A DNA stretch of 64,000 nt from Rhizobium sophorae (GTDB taxonomy: Bacteria > Pseudomonadota > Alphaproteobacteria > Rhizobiales > Rhizobiaceae). Of this stretch, positions 44,423 through 52,746 are shown in pieces. The notes beneath the pieces are model-generated. The model was given only the letters and a program-made list of their open reading frames with translations. It did no database searches and was not told the DNA's origin. The translations under genes were made by a program, and so were the position numbers. The stretch is taken from contig NZ_JABFCN010000002.1 in NCBI RefSeq assembly GCF_013087515.1, positions 99,696-163,695 on the forward strand. The letters run 5' to 3'. The stretch's first letter is position 1. Every line of letters begins with the position of its first letter.

Positions 44423-44767
44423 TCACAGAGCGGCGATCGCGGTCATTTCGACGCGCAGATCGGGATCGGCCAGACGAGCTTCGGTGCAGGCACGGGCCGG
44501 CGGGTTGTCGATGTCGATCCAGTCATCATAGACGCTGTTCATCGCCTCGAAATCGACGATCGCCGGCAGGAAGACATTGACGGCGATGAGGCGCGAGCGG
44601 TCGATGCCGGCCTCCTTCAACAGGGCGTCGATCTTGCCGAGCACGTCGCGGGTCTGGTCCTCGATGCCCGCCTTGCGATTTTCCGCGACCTGGCCGGCAA
44701 TATAGACGAGACCGCCATAGCTGACGGCTTGGCTCATACGCGAACCTTTCTGATAACGCTGGATCAT
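44423..44767 (-). CDS. RidA-family imine/enamine deaminase
   Basis: A 114-residue protein of the YjgF/YER057c/UK114 fold. The conserved blocks are SYGGLVYIAGQVAENRKAGIEDQTRDVLGKIDALL, NVFLPAIVDFEAMNSVYDDWID and NPPARACTEARLADPDLRVEMTAIA; the arginine in PPARACTEA is the carboxylate-binding residue of active RidA proteins. RidA hydrolyses reactive 2-aminoacrylate-type imines released by PLP-dependent dehydratases. It is encoded directly behind a D-serine-deaminase-like PLP enzyme, a fitting partner. Confidence 0.93.
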   Translation of the reverse strand: MIQRYQKGSRMSQAVSYGGLVYIAGQVAENRKAGIEDQTRDVLGKIDALLKEAGIDRSRLIAVNVFLPAIVDFEAMNSVYDDWIDIDNPPARACTEARLADPDLRVEMTAIAAL

Positions 44768-44805
44768 AAGCGGGTTTTCCTTTTCTTGCTTTTTGGAGGG
44801 AGAGG

Positions 44806-46116
44806 TCAGCCGAAGCTGGTCAGATAGGCTGCCGTCACCGAATGGTCCGGGTCGAGGCCGTAGAGGATGGCATGCCGGTCAAGGCAGGTGCAGGGATGCG
44901 AGATGCCGTACTCGATGACGTCGCCGACAGAAACGTCGCTGCCATCGGCAAGGGCGACGAAGGCGTGTTGATCGTTGAGGCGAAACACTTCGGCGGCCAC
45001 GAGATCGGCGAGATACGCCCCATTGCGATAGAGCGCCAGCGGCCGCGGCAGGCCTTGGTCCATCGCCACGTCGCGCATGCCCATGCCGCAGATCGCCAGC
45101 CGCGGCTCCGGCCGCGAGAGGATCTCAGCCCAGACCCGCAGCGCCGGACGGAAAGCTGCGGCCGCCGAAACCGTCTCGCCGCCGATGCGGAAACCGCCGC
45201 GTGCATCGAGGCCGGCAAGGCCGCGTTCGTAGATGCCGTGATCGTGGAAGAAGATCGCGCCGCTGCGCAGCACCAGCCGGCAGGCGGGATCGGCCGCAAC
45301 GGCGGCTGAAAGCCTGGCAACCACAAGGTCGAAAAAGATCGAGCCGCCGGCGGTGACGAGGAGCGGCCGCTCGTCGCCGATGCAGGCGCGCAGCTTCGGC
45401 AGGAAATCTGATGTCACCGCCATCAGCGAGTCGATGCGACGCATCGTCTCTGCCGCATCGGCGGACGCCGCGGCACCCTCATAGGCGGCGATGCCGGTCA
45501 ACCGGAAGGTCGGCGTCTCCGCGGCAAGGATCGCCTCGAGAATTGCCTCGGCGGCGTCGGCGCTGCGGGCACCGGCGCGGCCGGCGCCGAACTCCACCAG
45601 CAGGCCAAGCGGCGGCAGATCGGCACGTTCCTGCCAGGCGGAACGCAGAGCCTCGACCAGTGCTGTGGAATCCACGAAGACATGGAGTTCCGCATCGGGA
45701 TAGTGGCCAAGCAGGGCCGCAAGCCGGCGGGCGGCGGCGGCTCCGCCGATCTCGTTGGCAAAGATCAGCCGGCGCTGCCCCGCCCTGAGCAGGACGGCGG
45801 CTTGACGGATGTCGGCAACCGTCGTGCCCCAGGCGCCTGCCGCTAGAAGTGCCTCCGACAGCGCCGTCGACATCGGTGTCTTGGCATGTGGGGCGATGTA
45901 GGCGCCGTGGCTCTTCACATAGGCCATCATCAGTTCGACATTATGGGAGAAGGCCTGTCGGTCGAGCGAGATCAGCGGCAGGGCCATCCTGCCGTCATAG
46001 GGCTTCCATCCCTGCTTGCCGATGGCATCCAGCGGGAGCGGCGGATTGCCCGGCGGAAAGCCGCGCACCCGTTCGTCGATCAGCACGTTTTCCGTCGCGG
46101 TATGAAGGTCAGACAT
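44806..46116 (-). CDS. PLP-dependent D-amino-acid deaminase/aldolase-like enzyme (fold type III)
   Basis: A 436-residue protein of the alanine-racemase-fold D-threonine aldolase/D-serine dehydratase-like superfamily. The PLP lysine is Lys79 in YIAPHAKTPMS. Further landmarks are LLVEFGAGRAGARSADAAEAI, LVTAGGSIFFDL, FFHDHGIYE and the C-terminal GDVIEYGISHPCTCLDRHAILYGLD with the HPC zinc/active-site motif. The chosen start (MSDLHTATENVLIDERVRGF) overlaps the amidohydrolase stop by 8 bases; a much longer reading in the same frame was rejected. It probably deaminates a D- or beta-hydroxy amino acid, with RidA clearing the imine. Confidence 0.9.
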   Translation of the reverse strand: MSDLHTATENVLIDERVRGFPPGNPPLPLDAIGKQGWKPYDGRMALPLISLDRQAFSHNVELMMAYVKSHGAYIAPHAKTPMSTALSEALLAAGAWGTTVADIRQAAVLLRAGQRRLIFANEIGGAAAARRLAALLGHYPDAELHVFVDSTALVEALRSAWQERADLPPLGLLVEFGAGRAGARSADAAEAILEAILAAETPTFRLTGIAAYEGAAASADAAETMRRIDSLMAVTSDFLPKLRACIGDERPLLVTAGGSIFFDLVVARLSAAVAADPACRLVLRSGAIFFHDHGIYERGLAGLDARGGFRIGGETVSAAAAFRPALRVWAEILSRPEPRLAICGMGMRDVAMDQGLPRPLALYRNGAYLADLVAAEVFRLNDQHAFVALADGSDVSVGDVIEYGISHPCTCLDRHAILYGLDPDHSVTAAYLTSFG

Positions 46117-47065
46117 GGTAGCCACTCCTGATCTCGGCCGGATCGGCAATGCCGAGGCGATAGGTGTCGTTGGCGGTGGCAAAGAACAGGGCACGCTGCT
46201 CGTTGAGAGACAGCTGCGAGGCGACCGTTCGGAAAACCTGGTAGACCTCGTCGAAAGAGGCGTGCAGGCCCGCAACCGGAAAGTCGCTCGCGAACATGGC
46301 GCGCGCCGGGCCGAAACAATCGACACAATGCTCGATCACCGGCCGCAGGCTTTCGAGCGTCCATTGGTTGTCGTAGGCGACGAGGTCGGAGATCTTCAGG
46401 CGCAGATTCGGCTCGCTGCCGAGCGCCCGCAAGCCGCGGCGCCAGAGCGCCATGCCGTCCTGCGTCCGGTCGGCCGGGCTGCCGCCATGGTTGAGCACGA
46501 AAAGCGTTTGCGGAAAAGCGCGCACCAGTTCGAGCGCCTCACTCATCTGCCAGGGATAGAGCATCAGCTCGAAGACCAGCCCTAGCCGCGTGGCATGGGC
46601 AAGCCCCGCCCGCCAGGCGGGATCGCTCATGCGTTCTGCGCGCGAAGCAAAACTCTTCGCCGCTTCAGGGTGCCAGCTCAGAATATCGCGAATGCCAACG
46701 ACATTCGGATTTGCCGCTTCCGCCTCGAGCAGGCGCGTGGCGTCTGGCCCGTCGAGGAGAACGCGCGCGACATACCGGTGCGCCACGCCGGAGCTGCGGT
46801 CAAGGCCGTCCAGCCAGCGGCTCTCTTCCAGCGGGTAGGCAGCGGACCAGCCGGCCTCCACATGCACGGTTGCAACCACATTCTGGCGGGCAGCATCGGC
46901 GCGATAATCGTCGATGCCATAGTCGCGCAGGATCGGTGCGAGGCTTCCAAAAACCATCTCCTCGCCTGATGCCCGCGCCTTCTGAAGCCAGGGATGACGT
47001 TCCAGCTTAAGGTCCCAGAGGTGATGGTGCGGGTCGATCACCGGCCCGTCATAGAGTTCCGTCAT
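46109..47065 (-). CDS. Amidohydrolase-family lactonase-like protein (Amidohydro_2)
   Basis: A 318-residue TIM-barrel hydrolase. VIDPHHHLWDLKLERHPWLQ gives the HxH metal/proton site of the L-fuconolactonase/PDC-hydrolase group, with FVLNHGGSP and MFASDFPVAGL providing the later His and the catalytic Asp. The start MTELYDGPV overlaps the upstream permease stop by 4 bases; a reading extended into that permease gene was rejected. Relatives open sugar lactones. It implies that a lactone or cyclic amide forms in the pathway. Confidence 0.9.
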   Translation of the reverse strand: MTELYDGPVIDPHHHLWDLKLERHPWLQKARASGEEMVFGSLAPILRDYGIDDYRADAARQNVVATVHVEAGWSAAYPLEESRWLDGLDRSSGVAHRYVARVLLDGPDATRLLEAEAANPNVVGIRDILSWHPEAAKSFASRAERMSDPAWRAGLAHATRLGLVFELMLYPWQMSEALELVRAFPQTLFVLNHGGSPADRTQDGMALWRRGLRALGSEPNLRLKISDLVAYDNQWTLESLRPVIEHCVDCFGPARAMFASDFPVAGLHASFDEVYQVFRTVASQLSLNEQRALFFATANDTYRLGIADPAEIRSGYHV

Positions 47066-48003
47066 CGGCGCGCCTCGCGGCCGGAAACGAGCAGAAGGGC
47101 AAGGATCAAAGTGCCGAACATGATCGAGCGCCAGCCGGGGGAGGCATTGACGACGGTGATCAGCGCCGTCGTCGTGACGAGCAGGATCGCCCCCGGAATG
47201 GTCCCGGCATAGGTGCCGCGGCCGCCGAGGATGGAGGTGCCACCGAGCACGACAGCGGCGATCGAGGTCAGCAGGTAGGGGTCGCCGATACCGACATAAC
47301 CTTGCCGGTTCATGCCAAGCACAAGAATACCGGCGAGGCCTGCGAAAAAGCCCGACAGAGTGTGGACGATCAGCGTGTTGCGCGTGACGCTGACGCCGGA
47401 AAGCCGGGCCGCCAGCGGGTTCGCCCCAAGCGCCAGGAAACGGGCACCGATCGGCATGCGGTGGACGAGCAGCAGGACGACGATCGAGACGACGAGCCAC
47501 AGAATGATGCCCGAGGGAATGCCGAACGGCCGCGCCTGCCCGAGCAGAATGACCGCCGGGTTGCTGACGGTGACCGCGCTGCCGCCGGCGACGATGACGA
47601 GCAAGCCCTGCAGGAAGGTCGCCATGGCAAGCGTCATGATGATCGGCGGCACGCGAAGATAGGCAGCCCCGGCGCCGTTCATCAGGCCGATGCCGGTGGC
47701 GATGGAAAGGGCCGCCGCGATGCCTGCGAGGCCGGTCGGGTCCCAGGCGGGCGAAATCAGCGGCAACAGGATCGCCGTGACGGTGATGACCGCGCCGACG
47801 GAGAGATCGATGCCACCCATCAGGATAACGAGCGTCTGGCCGGCAGCGGCAATGCCGATCACAGCAGCGAGTTCGAGCAGGTAGCGCAGGTGGCCATAGG
47901 CGCCAAAACCGCGCAACGTAAAACTTGCGACGATCCAGACGAACGCGACCAGAAGGAAGGTCAGCAGCGGCGGATTGCGGAACGCGGACCTGATGATGTT
48001 CAT
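47062..48003 (-). CDS. Sugar ABC transporter permease (CUT2)
   Basis: A 313-residue multi-spanning permease of the RbsC type. It contains QTLVILMGGIDLSVGAVITVTA (family GGIDLSVG motif), VPPIIMTLAMATFLQGLLVI and GANPLAARLSGVSVTRNTLIVHTLSGFFAGLAGIL. The GGAGGG site 8 bases upstream of the ATG supports this start over an in-frame ATG 5 codons earlier. The start overlaps the previous permease stop. Unlike the CUT2 system near 32-35 kb, this one has two different permease genes. Confidence 0.93.
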   Translation of the reverse strand: MNIIRSAFRNPPLLTFLLVAFVWIVASFTLRGFGAYGHLRYLLELAAVIGIAAAGQTLVILMGGIDLSVGAVITVTAILLPLISPAWDPTGLAGIAAALSIATGIGLMNGAGAAYLRVPPIIMTLAMATFLQGLLVIVAGGSAVTVSNPAVILLGQARPFGIPSGIILWLVVSIVVLLLVHRMPIGARFLALGANPLAARLSGVSVTRNTLIVHTLSGFFAGLAGILVLGMNRQGYVGIGDPYLLTSIAAVVLGGTSILGGRGTYAGTIPGAILLVTTTALITVVNASPGWRSIMFGTLILALLLVSGREARR

Positions 48004-48962
48004 CGCCTTGCCCTCCATTGCCCGAGAAGTTCCGGCACGGCGACCGCGCCGACGATGATCAATCCTTGCGCGACATATTGCGCGACCGGCGGGAAACCCA
48101 GGAAGAACATGACGTTGATCATGACCGAGAGCAGCAGGCTGCCGCAGATCGCGCCGCGCATCGTGCCCTTGCCGCCGAGGAAACCCACGCCACCGAGCAC
48201 AGCGGCGGCGATCGAGTTCAGCGTGAAGGGCGTGCCGATGACAGGATCACCCGATCCGGTCTGCGCAGCGACGAACAAACCGGTCAGCGTTGCGAGCAGA
48301 CCGGAAAGCGCGAAGGCTGCGACCTTCACCCGTTCGACCGGGACGCCGGAACGGAACGCGCCGACCGGATTGTCGCCGGCCGCATAGATGCCGAGGCCGA
48401 GCGGCGTTGCGAGAAAAACCTTCCAGAGCACCAGGATCACGACGAGCAGCAGGAAGGCGACGGGCGTGTGGCCGGCCAGTACCGTCGACAGCCAATCGGG
48501 AATGAACCCGCCCGGCCGCGGCAGCAGGATGAGTGCCACCCCGCCGATGATGAAGGAGCCGGCGAGCGTGACGATGATTGCAGGCAGCCTCAGATAGGTG
48601 ACGATGGCGCCGATGACGGCACCGATCGAAAGACCGGCAAGCGAGACCGCAAGAATGCCTCCCGGCACGCCGAGCGCTCCTTCCATCGTCGTCGCGGCAA
48701 TCACGGCTCCGAGGCTGACGAGCGGGCCGATCGCCAGGGTGATGCCGCCGTTCAGCATGAGCAGCGCCTGCGCCATGGTGACGAGCGCGAGCGGGAACCA
48801 GTTCTGCGTGAACTTCGAAAAGCCGCCGATCGAAAGGATGCCGGGAAAGAGCAGCGCATAGAGAATGAGAAAGGCAGCGACAACCAGATAGAGGCCAGCA
48901 AGGCCGCGGTTGCGGCGGAGCTGGATCGAGCCGTAGAGCCGGGATGACGAACTTGTGCTCAT
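48000..48962 (-). CDS. Sugar ABC transporter permease (CUT2)
   Basis: A 320-residue RbsC-type permease with LMLNGGITLAIGPLVSLGAV in place of the usual GGIDLSVG, then LPAIIVTLAGSFIIGGVALIL and GDNPVGAFRSGVPVERVKVAAFALSGLLATLTG. There are about eight to ten hydrophobic segments. It starts MSTSSSSRLYGSIQLRRNRG. Translation is coupled to the ATPase upstream and the second permease downstream. With that partner it probably makes a heterodimeric channel. Confidence 0.92.
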   Translation of the reverse strand: MSTSSSSRLYGSIQLRRNRGLAGLYLVVAAFLILYALLFPGILSIGGFSKFTQNWFPLALVTMAQALLMLNGGITLAIGPLVSLGAVIAATTMEGALGVPGGILAVSLAGLSIGAVIGAIVTYLRLPAIIVTLAGSFIIGGVALILLPRPGGFIPDWLSTVLAGHTPVAFLLLVVILVLWKVFLATPLGLGIYAAGDNPVGAFRSGVPVERVKVAAFALSGLLATLTGLFVAAQTGSGDPVIGTPFTLNSIAAAVLGGVGFLGGKGTMRGAICGSLLLSVMINVMFFLGFPPVAQYVAQGLIIVGAVAVPELLGQWRARR

Positions 48963-50473
48963 GCCGCCTCTCCCTGTGTCGTGGTGGTGATGCCCATGGC
49001 TGCGCCGACAATCGCTCCTTCGCTGATTTCATCCTGCGAGAGCACCGCCGCGACGCGCCCCTCGCGCAGAACCACGACACGGTCGCAGAGATGCACGAGC
49101 TCCGGCGTATCGGAACTGGCCAGAATGACGAGCCGCCCCTCGGCGGCGAAGGCGCGGAGCATGAGGTAGATTTCCCGCTTGGTCTCGATGTCGACGCCGC
49201 GCGTGGGATCGTTGAGGAGCAGAACGGAGGGATCGAGTGGCAGCCATTTGGCAAGCGCCACCTTCTGCTGGTTGCCGCCGGAAAGCGCCTGCACCGGGCG
49301 GGCCGTGTCGCCCTTGATCGTCAGCCGGCGCGCGAGATCGGCGACCAGACCGTTTTCCGCCGGTCGGTCACGTAAGCCCTTGCGCGCGAGCCGTCCGAGT
49401 GAGGGCAGAATGAGATTGGACGCGATGGAGTGGGGCAGCACCAGCCCCTCGTGCTTGCGGTCGGCCGGGACATAGACGATGCCGGCGGCATTCGCCTCGC
49501 CGACATGGGCGGGCAGGGCGGGTTTGCCGGATACCTCCGCTCTGGAAGCCGCTGCCGGAATCGCGCCGTAGAGGCCGAGCAGCAGGTCTTCCTGCCCCTG
49601 TCCCACAAGCCCGCCGATGCCGACGATCTCGCCAGCGCGGGCGGAGAAGCCGATGTCACGCACCATGCCGGCGGAAAAACCTTCGACGCTGATGCGCATC
49701 GCACCGGGTGCGGTGACGGAGCGGGGCGGGAACAGGTCGCCGGTCTCGCGGCCGACCATCAGGCGTACCAGCCCTTCGCCGTCGATGCCGGACAGCGACT
49801 GGTCGGCAGTGACCAAGCCGTCCTTCAGCACCGTGACATGCGAGCAGAGCGCCTGCACCTCATTGAGGCGATGGGAAATATAGAGGAGTGCCGTGCCGCG
49901 GTCTCTCAGCGTCTCGATCAGCCGGGCAAGGATGCCGGCTTCGTGCGCCGAAAGCGATGAGGTCGGCTCGTCCAGGATCAGCACACGCGGCCTGCGGAAC
50001 AGCGCCTTGGCGATCTCCACCATCTGACGGCGGCCGAGTGCCAGATCGGCGACCGGCATGTCGAGCGGCTCGGTGAGGCCGACCATGGCGCAGACGTCTC
50101 GTACGCCGCGATGAAGCGCTCTGTAATCGATGAGACCGAACCGGCGCGGAAAGGCGCCGAGCCCGATGTTTTCGGCAATCGAGAGACTGGCCGTAAGGCT
50201 CAGCTCCTGCTGAACGACGGCAATACCCGCCCCGCGCGCAGCCGCCGGGCTGAAGCGTTCGACCGGCTTGCCGTCGACGAGGATGGAACCGCCGTCCGGC
50301 TGGAGAGCGCCGGACAGGAGGTTGATCAGCGTGGACTTGCCGGCGCCGTTTTCGCCGAGCAGGGCGTGAACCCTGCCCGGCAGGAGGGCGATATCGACGC
50401 CCTTCAAAACGGGATTGCCGAAAAATCCCCTGAACACCTGCCGGGCTTCCAGCAGGGGTCTTTCTTCCGTCAT
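48959..50473 (-). CDS. Sugar ABC transporter ATP-binding protein (double-domain CUT2, RbsA/MglA type)
   Basis: A 504-residue protein with two fused ATPase domains. The N-terminal one has Walker A LLGENGAGKSTLINLLSG, a signature-like LALGRRQMVEIAKAL and Walker B VLILDEPTSSLSAHE. The C-terminal one lacks a proper Walker A (GIGGLVGQGQEDLLLG), as usual for RbsA-type proteins, has LSGGNQQKVALAKWL, and an altered Walker B VLLLNDPTRGVD (Asn421-Asp422 where Asp-Glu is usual). The start MTEERPLLEARQVF was chosen over an upstream in-frame ATG. It couples to the downstream permease by an ATGA overlap. Confidence 0.93.
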   Translation of the reverse strand: MTEERPLLEARQVFRGFFGNPVLKGVDIALLPGRVHALLGENGAGKSTLINLLSGALQPDGGSILVDGKPVERFSPAAARGAGIAVVQQELSLTASLSIAENIGLGAFPRRFGLIDYRALHRGVRDVCAMVGLTEPLDMPVADLALGRRQMVEIAKALFRRPRVLILDEPTSSLSAHEAGILARLIETLRDRGTALLYISHRLNEVQALCSHVTVLKDGLVTADQSLSGIDGEGLVRLMVGRETGDLFPPRSVTAPGAMRISVEGFSAGMVRDIGFSARAGEIVGIGGLVGQGQEDLLLGLYGAIPAAASRAEVSGKPALPAHVGEANAAGIVYVPADRKHEGLVLPHSIASNLILPSLGRLARKGLRDRPAENGLVADLARRLTIKGDTARPVQALSGGNQQKVALAKWLPLDPSVLLLNDPTRGVDIETKREIYLMLRAFAAEGRLVILASSDTPELVHLCDRVVVLREGRVAAVLSQDEISEGAIVGAAMGITTTTQGEAA

Positions 50474-50495
50474 GACGGCTTTCCTCAACCCGGGA

Positions 50496-51569
50496 TTACT
50501 TGGTGGCAAGCAGCTTGTCGAAGAGCGCCTTGTCGTAGTCCGAGTAGATATAGCCGTCAGCCGGGAACTTGTCGGCCCGTGCGAGGTAGCTGCCGATCGT
50601 GCTGTCGTCGATGACAGGCAGCGGCACCTTGACGAAAGCCGGAACGTCCTTGCCTTCCAGCGCCTGCACGGCGGTGTAAACGGAAAGCGCGCCGAGCCAG
50701 TTGGGCTGCATGGTGGCCCAGCCCTTCAGTCCCTTCTCCTTCCAGAGTTCCAGGAACTGCCTGGCGTTTTCGCCGGTTGTCGGCACCTGCTCGCGGCCCT
50801 GGCGCTCGAAGGCGAGGACGGAGCCGGCCGATAGCGCGCCGCCGAGCGACAGCACGCCGTCGATTTCAGGATTGGCGAAGAGCAGGCTGGTCATCGCTTC
50901 CTGTGCCGGCGCGACGTTATATTCCGTGTTCGTCTCGGTGATCACTTGGAGACCGGGATTGGCGTCGAGGACCGGCTGGGCGCCCTTGCGGCGGTCGTCG
51001 CTCACCGAAATGCCGGCCGGGCCGTTCATGATGATGATCTTGCCCTTGCCGCCGAGCTGGCTGACCATCCATTTGGCAGCGGTGGCACCCCATTCGTTGG
51101 AATCGGTGTTGATCTTCGCCGTCACCTTATCGGTGTCGACGAGGCTGTCGAAGTTGACGACGGCGATGCCCTTGTCGCAAGCGTCTGATATGACGCGGTC
51201 GAGCGCCGTGGAGGAACCGGCGATCACGACGATGGCGTCGACATTGGCGTCGATCATCGACTGGATATGCTGGATCTGCGTCTGGGCGTTGCCCTGCGCG
51301 TCCGTGATCATTAGGTCCTTGACCAGGCCCGCCTTCTTCAGCTCCTCCACTTCAGCCGTGATGGTGCCTTCGGTCTGCTTCATCCAGGTCGGCACCGAAT
51401 AGATGTTCGCCCAGCCGATCGTATAGGGCGCCTTCCTGTCACCCTTGATGCAATTGGCGGCGGCCGAAGCCGTACCGGCCGAAAAGACGAGGAGTGCCGC
51501 AGCGGCGGCAGCGCCCGTGAGAAGGCGGCGGCGTAGCGAAGCGGAAATGCCGTTTTCAAGATTCTTCAT
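50496..51569 (-). CDS. Sugar-type ABC transporter substrate-binding protein (CUT2)
   Basis: A 357-residue periplasmic binding protein. The signal peptide has a twin-arginine-like charged start (MKNLENGISASLRRRLLTGA) and a long Ala-rich core, with cleavage near ASA/AAN. The mature part reads KAPYTIGWANIYSVPTWMKQTEGTI, with DAIVVIAGSSTALDRVISDACDKGIAVVNFDS and IIIMNGPAGISVSDDRRKGAQPVLDANPGLQ, a type-1 CUT2 fold. A GGGGATCGAC ribosome site supports the start. It is the first gene of the operon, divergent from IclR. The ligand may be an amino-sugar or acylated compound, judging from the downstream enzymes. Confidence 0.92.
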   Translation of the reverse strand: MKNLENGISASLRRRLLTGAAAAAALLVFSAGTASAAANCIKGDRKAPYTIGWANIYSVPTWMKQTEGTITAEVEELKKAGLVKDLMITDAQGNAQTQIQHIQSMIDANVDAIVVIAGSSTALDRVISDACDKGIAVVNFDSLVDTDKVTAKINTDSNEWGATAAKWMVSQLGGKGKIIIMNGPAGISVSDDRRKGAQPVLDANPGLQVITETNTEYNVAPAQEAMTSLLFANPEIDGVLSLGGALSAGSVLAFERQGREQVPTTGENARQFLELWKEKGLKGWATMQPNWLGALSVYTAVQALEGKDVPAFVKVPLPVIDDSTIGSYLARADKFPADGYIYSDYDKALFDKLLATK

Positions 51570-51617
51570 GTCGATCCCCTTTTTTGTGTGCGGCAGCGTT
51601 GACCGCTTGCCATCTGT

Positions 51618-51653
51618 GTCCAATATACCGTACATGTGATCTATATATTGGAC
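51618..51653. promoter_or_regulatory. Long dyad in the IclR/ABC intergenic region
   Basis: Perfect 10-base arms GTCCAATATA and TATATTGGAC are separated by 16 bases, 49 bases upstream of the binding-protein start and 135 bases upstream of the IclR start. Paired distant half-sites suit the dimer-of-dimers binding of IclR proteins. The TGGAC word recurs before the gene at 42.2 kb. Confidence 0.6.
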
Positions 51654-51787
51654 GGAGTGATCTTATGCCGATTTTCCCACCTCGCAAGAGGGGTGGGAAA
51701 ATTTCATTCGCTAGGAAACGGGATCGATTGACAGATGCGGCAGACGGTTTGAAAAGCTTGGCCGCACATAAAAAGGGGTCGATAGCA

Positions 51788-52573
51788 ATGGATGCAGTTC
51801 AGGACGAAGCAGCCGGCAAGCGCGCCCGAGGGCTCGACCGCGCCTTCGAGATCCTCGATTTCCTGCGCCAGAAGCGGCAGGCTTTGAAGCCGAATGAAAT
51901 CGCCGCGCAGATCGGCGCGCCGCGCTCTTCGGTTTACGAGCTCGTCAACCTGCTGCTGCAGAATGGCATCCTCGAATTCACCGGCGGCGAGGGGCGTGTC
52001 TATCTCGGCCGCAAACTCTATTTCCTCGGCGCAGCCTATGAGAACCACTTCGACTTCACCCGCGAATGCGAGGCGGCGCTGGAACAGCTTGCCAACGAGA
52101 CGCGGGAGACGGCGCAGTTCTGCATGCTGGATGGAAACAGATACACCGTCGTCCGCATGCGCGAAGGCGCGCGCCCCTTCCGCATTTCGACGGATGTCGG
52201 GCAGTCGGTGCCCATCCCGTGGACGGCGTCGGGCCGCCTGCTCGTCGCGCATCTTTCGGATCAGGAGATCCTGAACTTCATCCCAGCGCAGGATTTTCGT
52301 CTGCCGAACGGCGACTGGCTCGATCCGCAAAATTTCATCGTCGAGGTCCGCCAAGCCGAGCGCGAAGGCCTCTTCACCTTCAACAGCATCGTCGACAGCT
52401 TTACGCATTGTTTTGCCGTGCCGGTGCGGGGCGAGGAGGGTTATGCGGCGGCAACGCTCTGCCTGGTCACGCCACGCGATGATGGCATCGCGAACCGCGA
52501 CCACTACCTTCACTGCCTGAAGAAAGCCGCCGCCGGCCTGGAGCATGCCCCGGCCCGGTCGAAACGAGGCTGA
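51788..52573 (+). CDS. IclR-family transcriptional regulator
   Basis: A 261-residue regulator. The N-terminal winged helix is LDRAFEILDFLRQKRQALKPNEIAAQIGAPRSSVYELVNLLLQNG (16-60). The C-terminal effector domain contains the IclR pattern (ETAQFCMLDGNRYTVV, WTASGRLLVAHLSDQEI, FAVPVRGEEGYAAATLCLV). An AGGGG site precedes the ATG; a longer in-frame reading to the left crosses the operator and was rejected. It is divergent from the CUT2/amino-compound operon, which it probably controls. Confidence 0.93.
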   Translation: MDAVQDEAAGKRARGLDRAFEILDFLRQKRQALKPNEIAAQIGAPRSSVYELVNLLLQNGILEFTGGEGRVYLGRKLYFLGAAYENHFDFTRECEAALEQLANETRETAQFCMLDGNRYTVVRMREGARPFRISTDVGQSVPIPWTASGRLLVAHLSDQEILNFIPAQDFRLPNGDWLDPQNFIVEVRQAEREGLFTFNSIVDSFTHCFAVPVRGEEGYAAATLCLVTPRDDGIANRDHYLHCLKKAAAGLEHAPARSKRG

Positions 52574-52746
52574 GCGTCCTACATCTCTCAGAAATCAGAC
52601 TAATGGCGCCGAAGCTGATCGAGTTTGTTCTTGAGCTCCAGAAGACGGCACCGAAGGGCGGATGAAAGCGCTGGCGTGTCACTTCATCAAGGGGATCAAT
52701 AAGCCCGAGAACTGCGATCCTCGGCAGCAGCCTTTCTCTCGGCTAT

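Noticed and set aside
46117..46326. N-terminal extension of the D-serine-deaminase-like protein by about 70 residues.
   Set aside because: The extension is Ser/Arg/Pro-rich, lies inside the amidohydrolase gene and does not resemble the family; the internal ATG gives a normal length.
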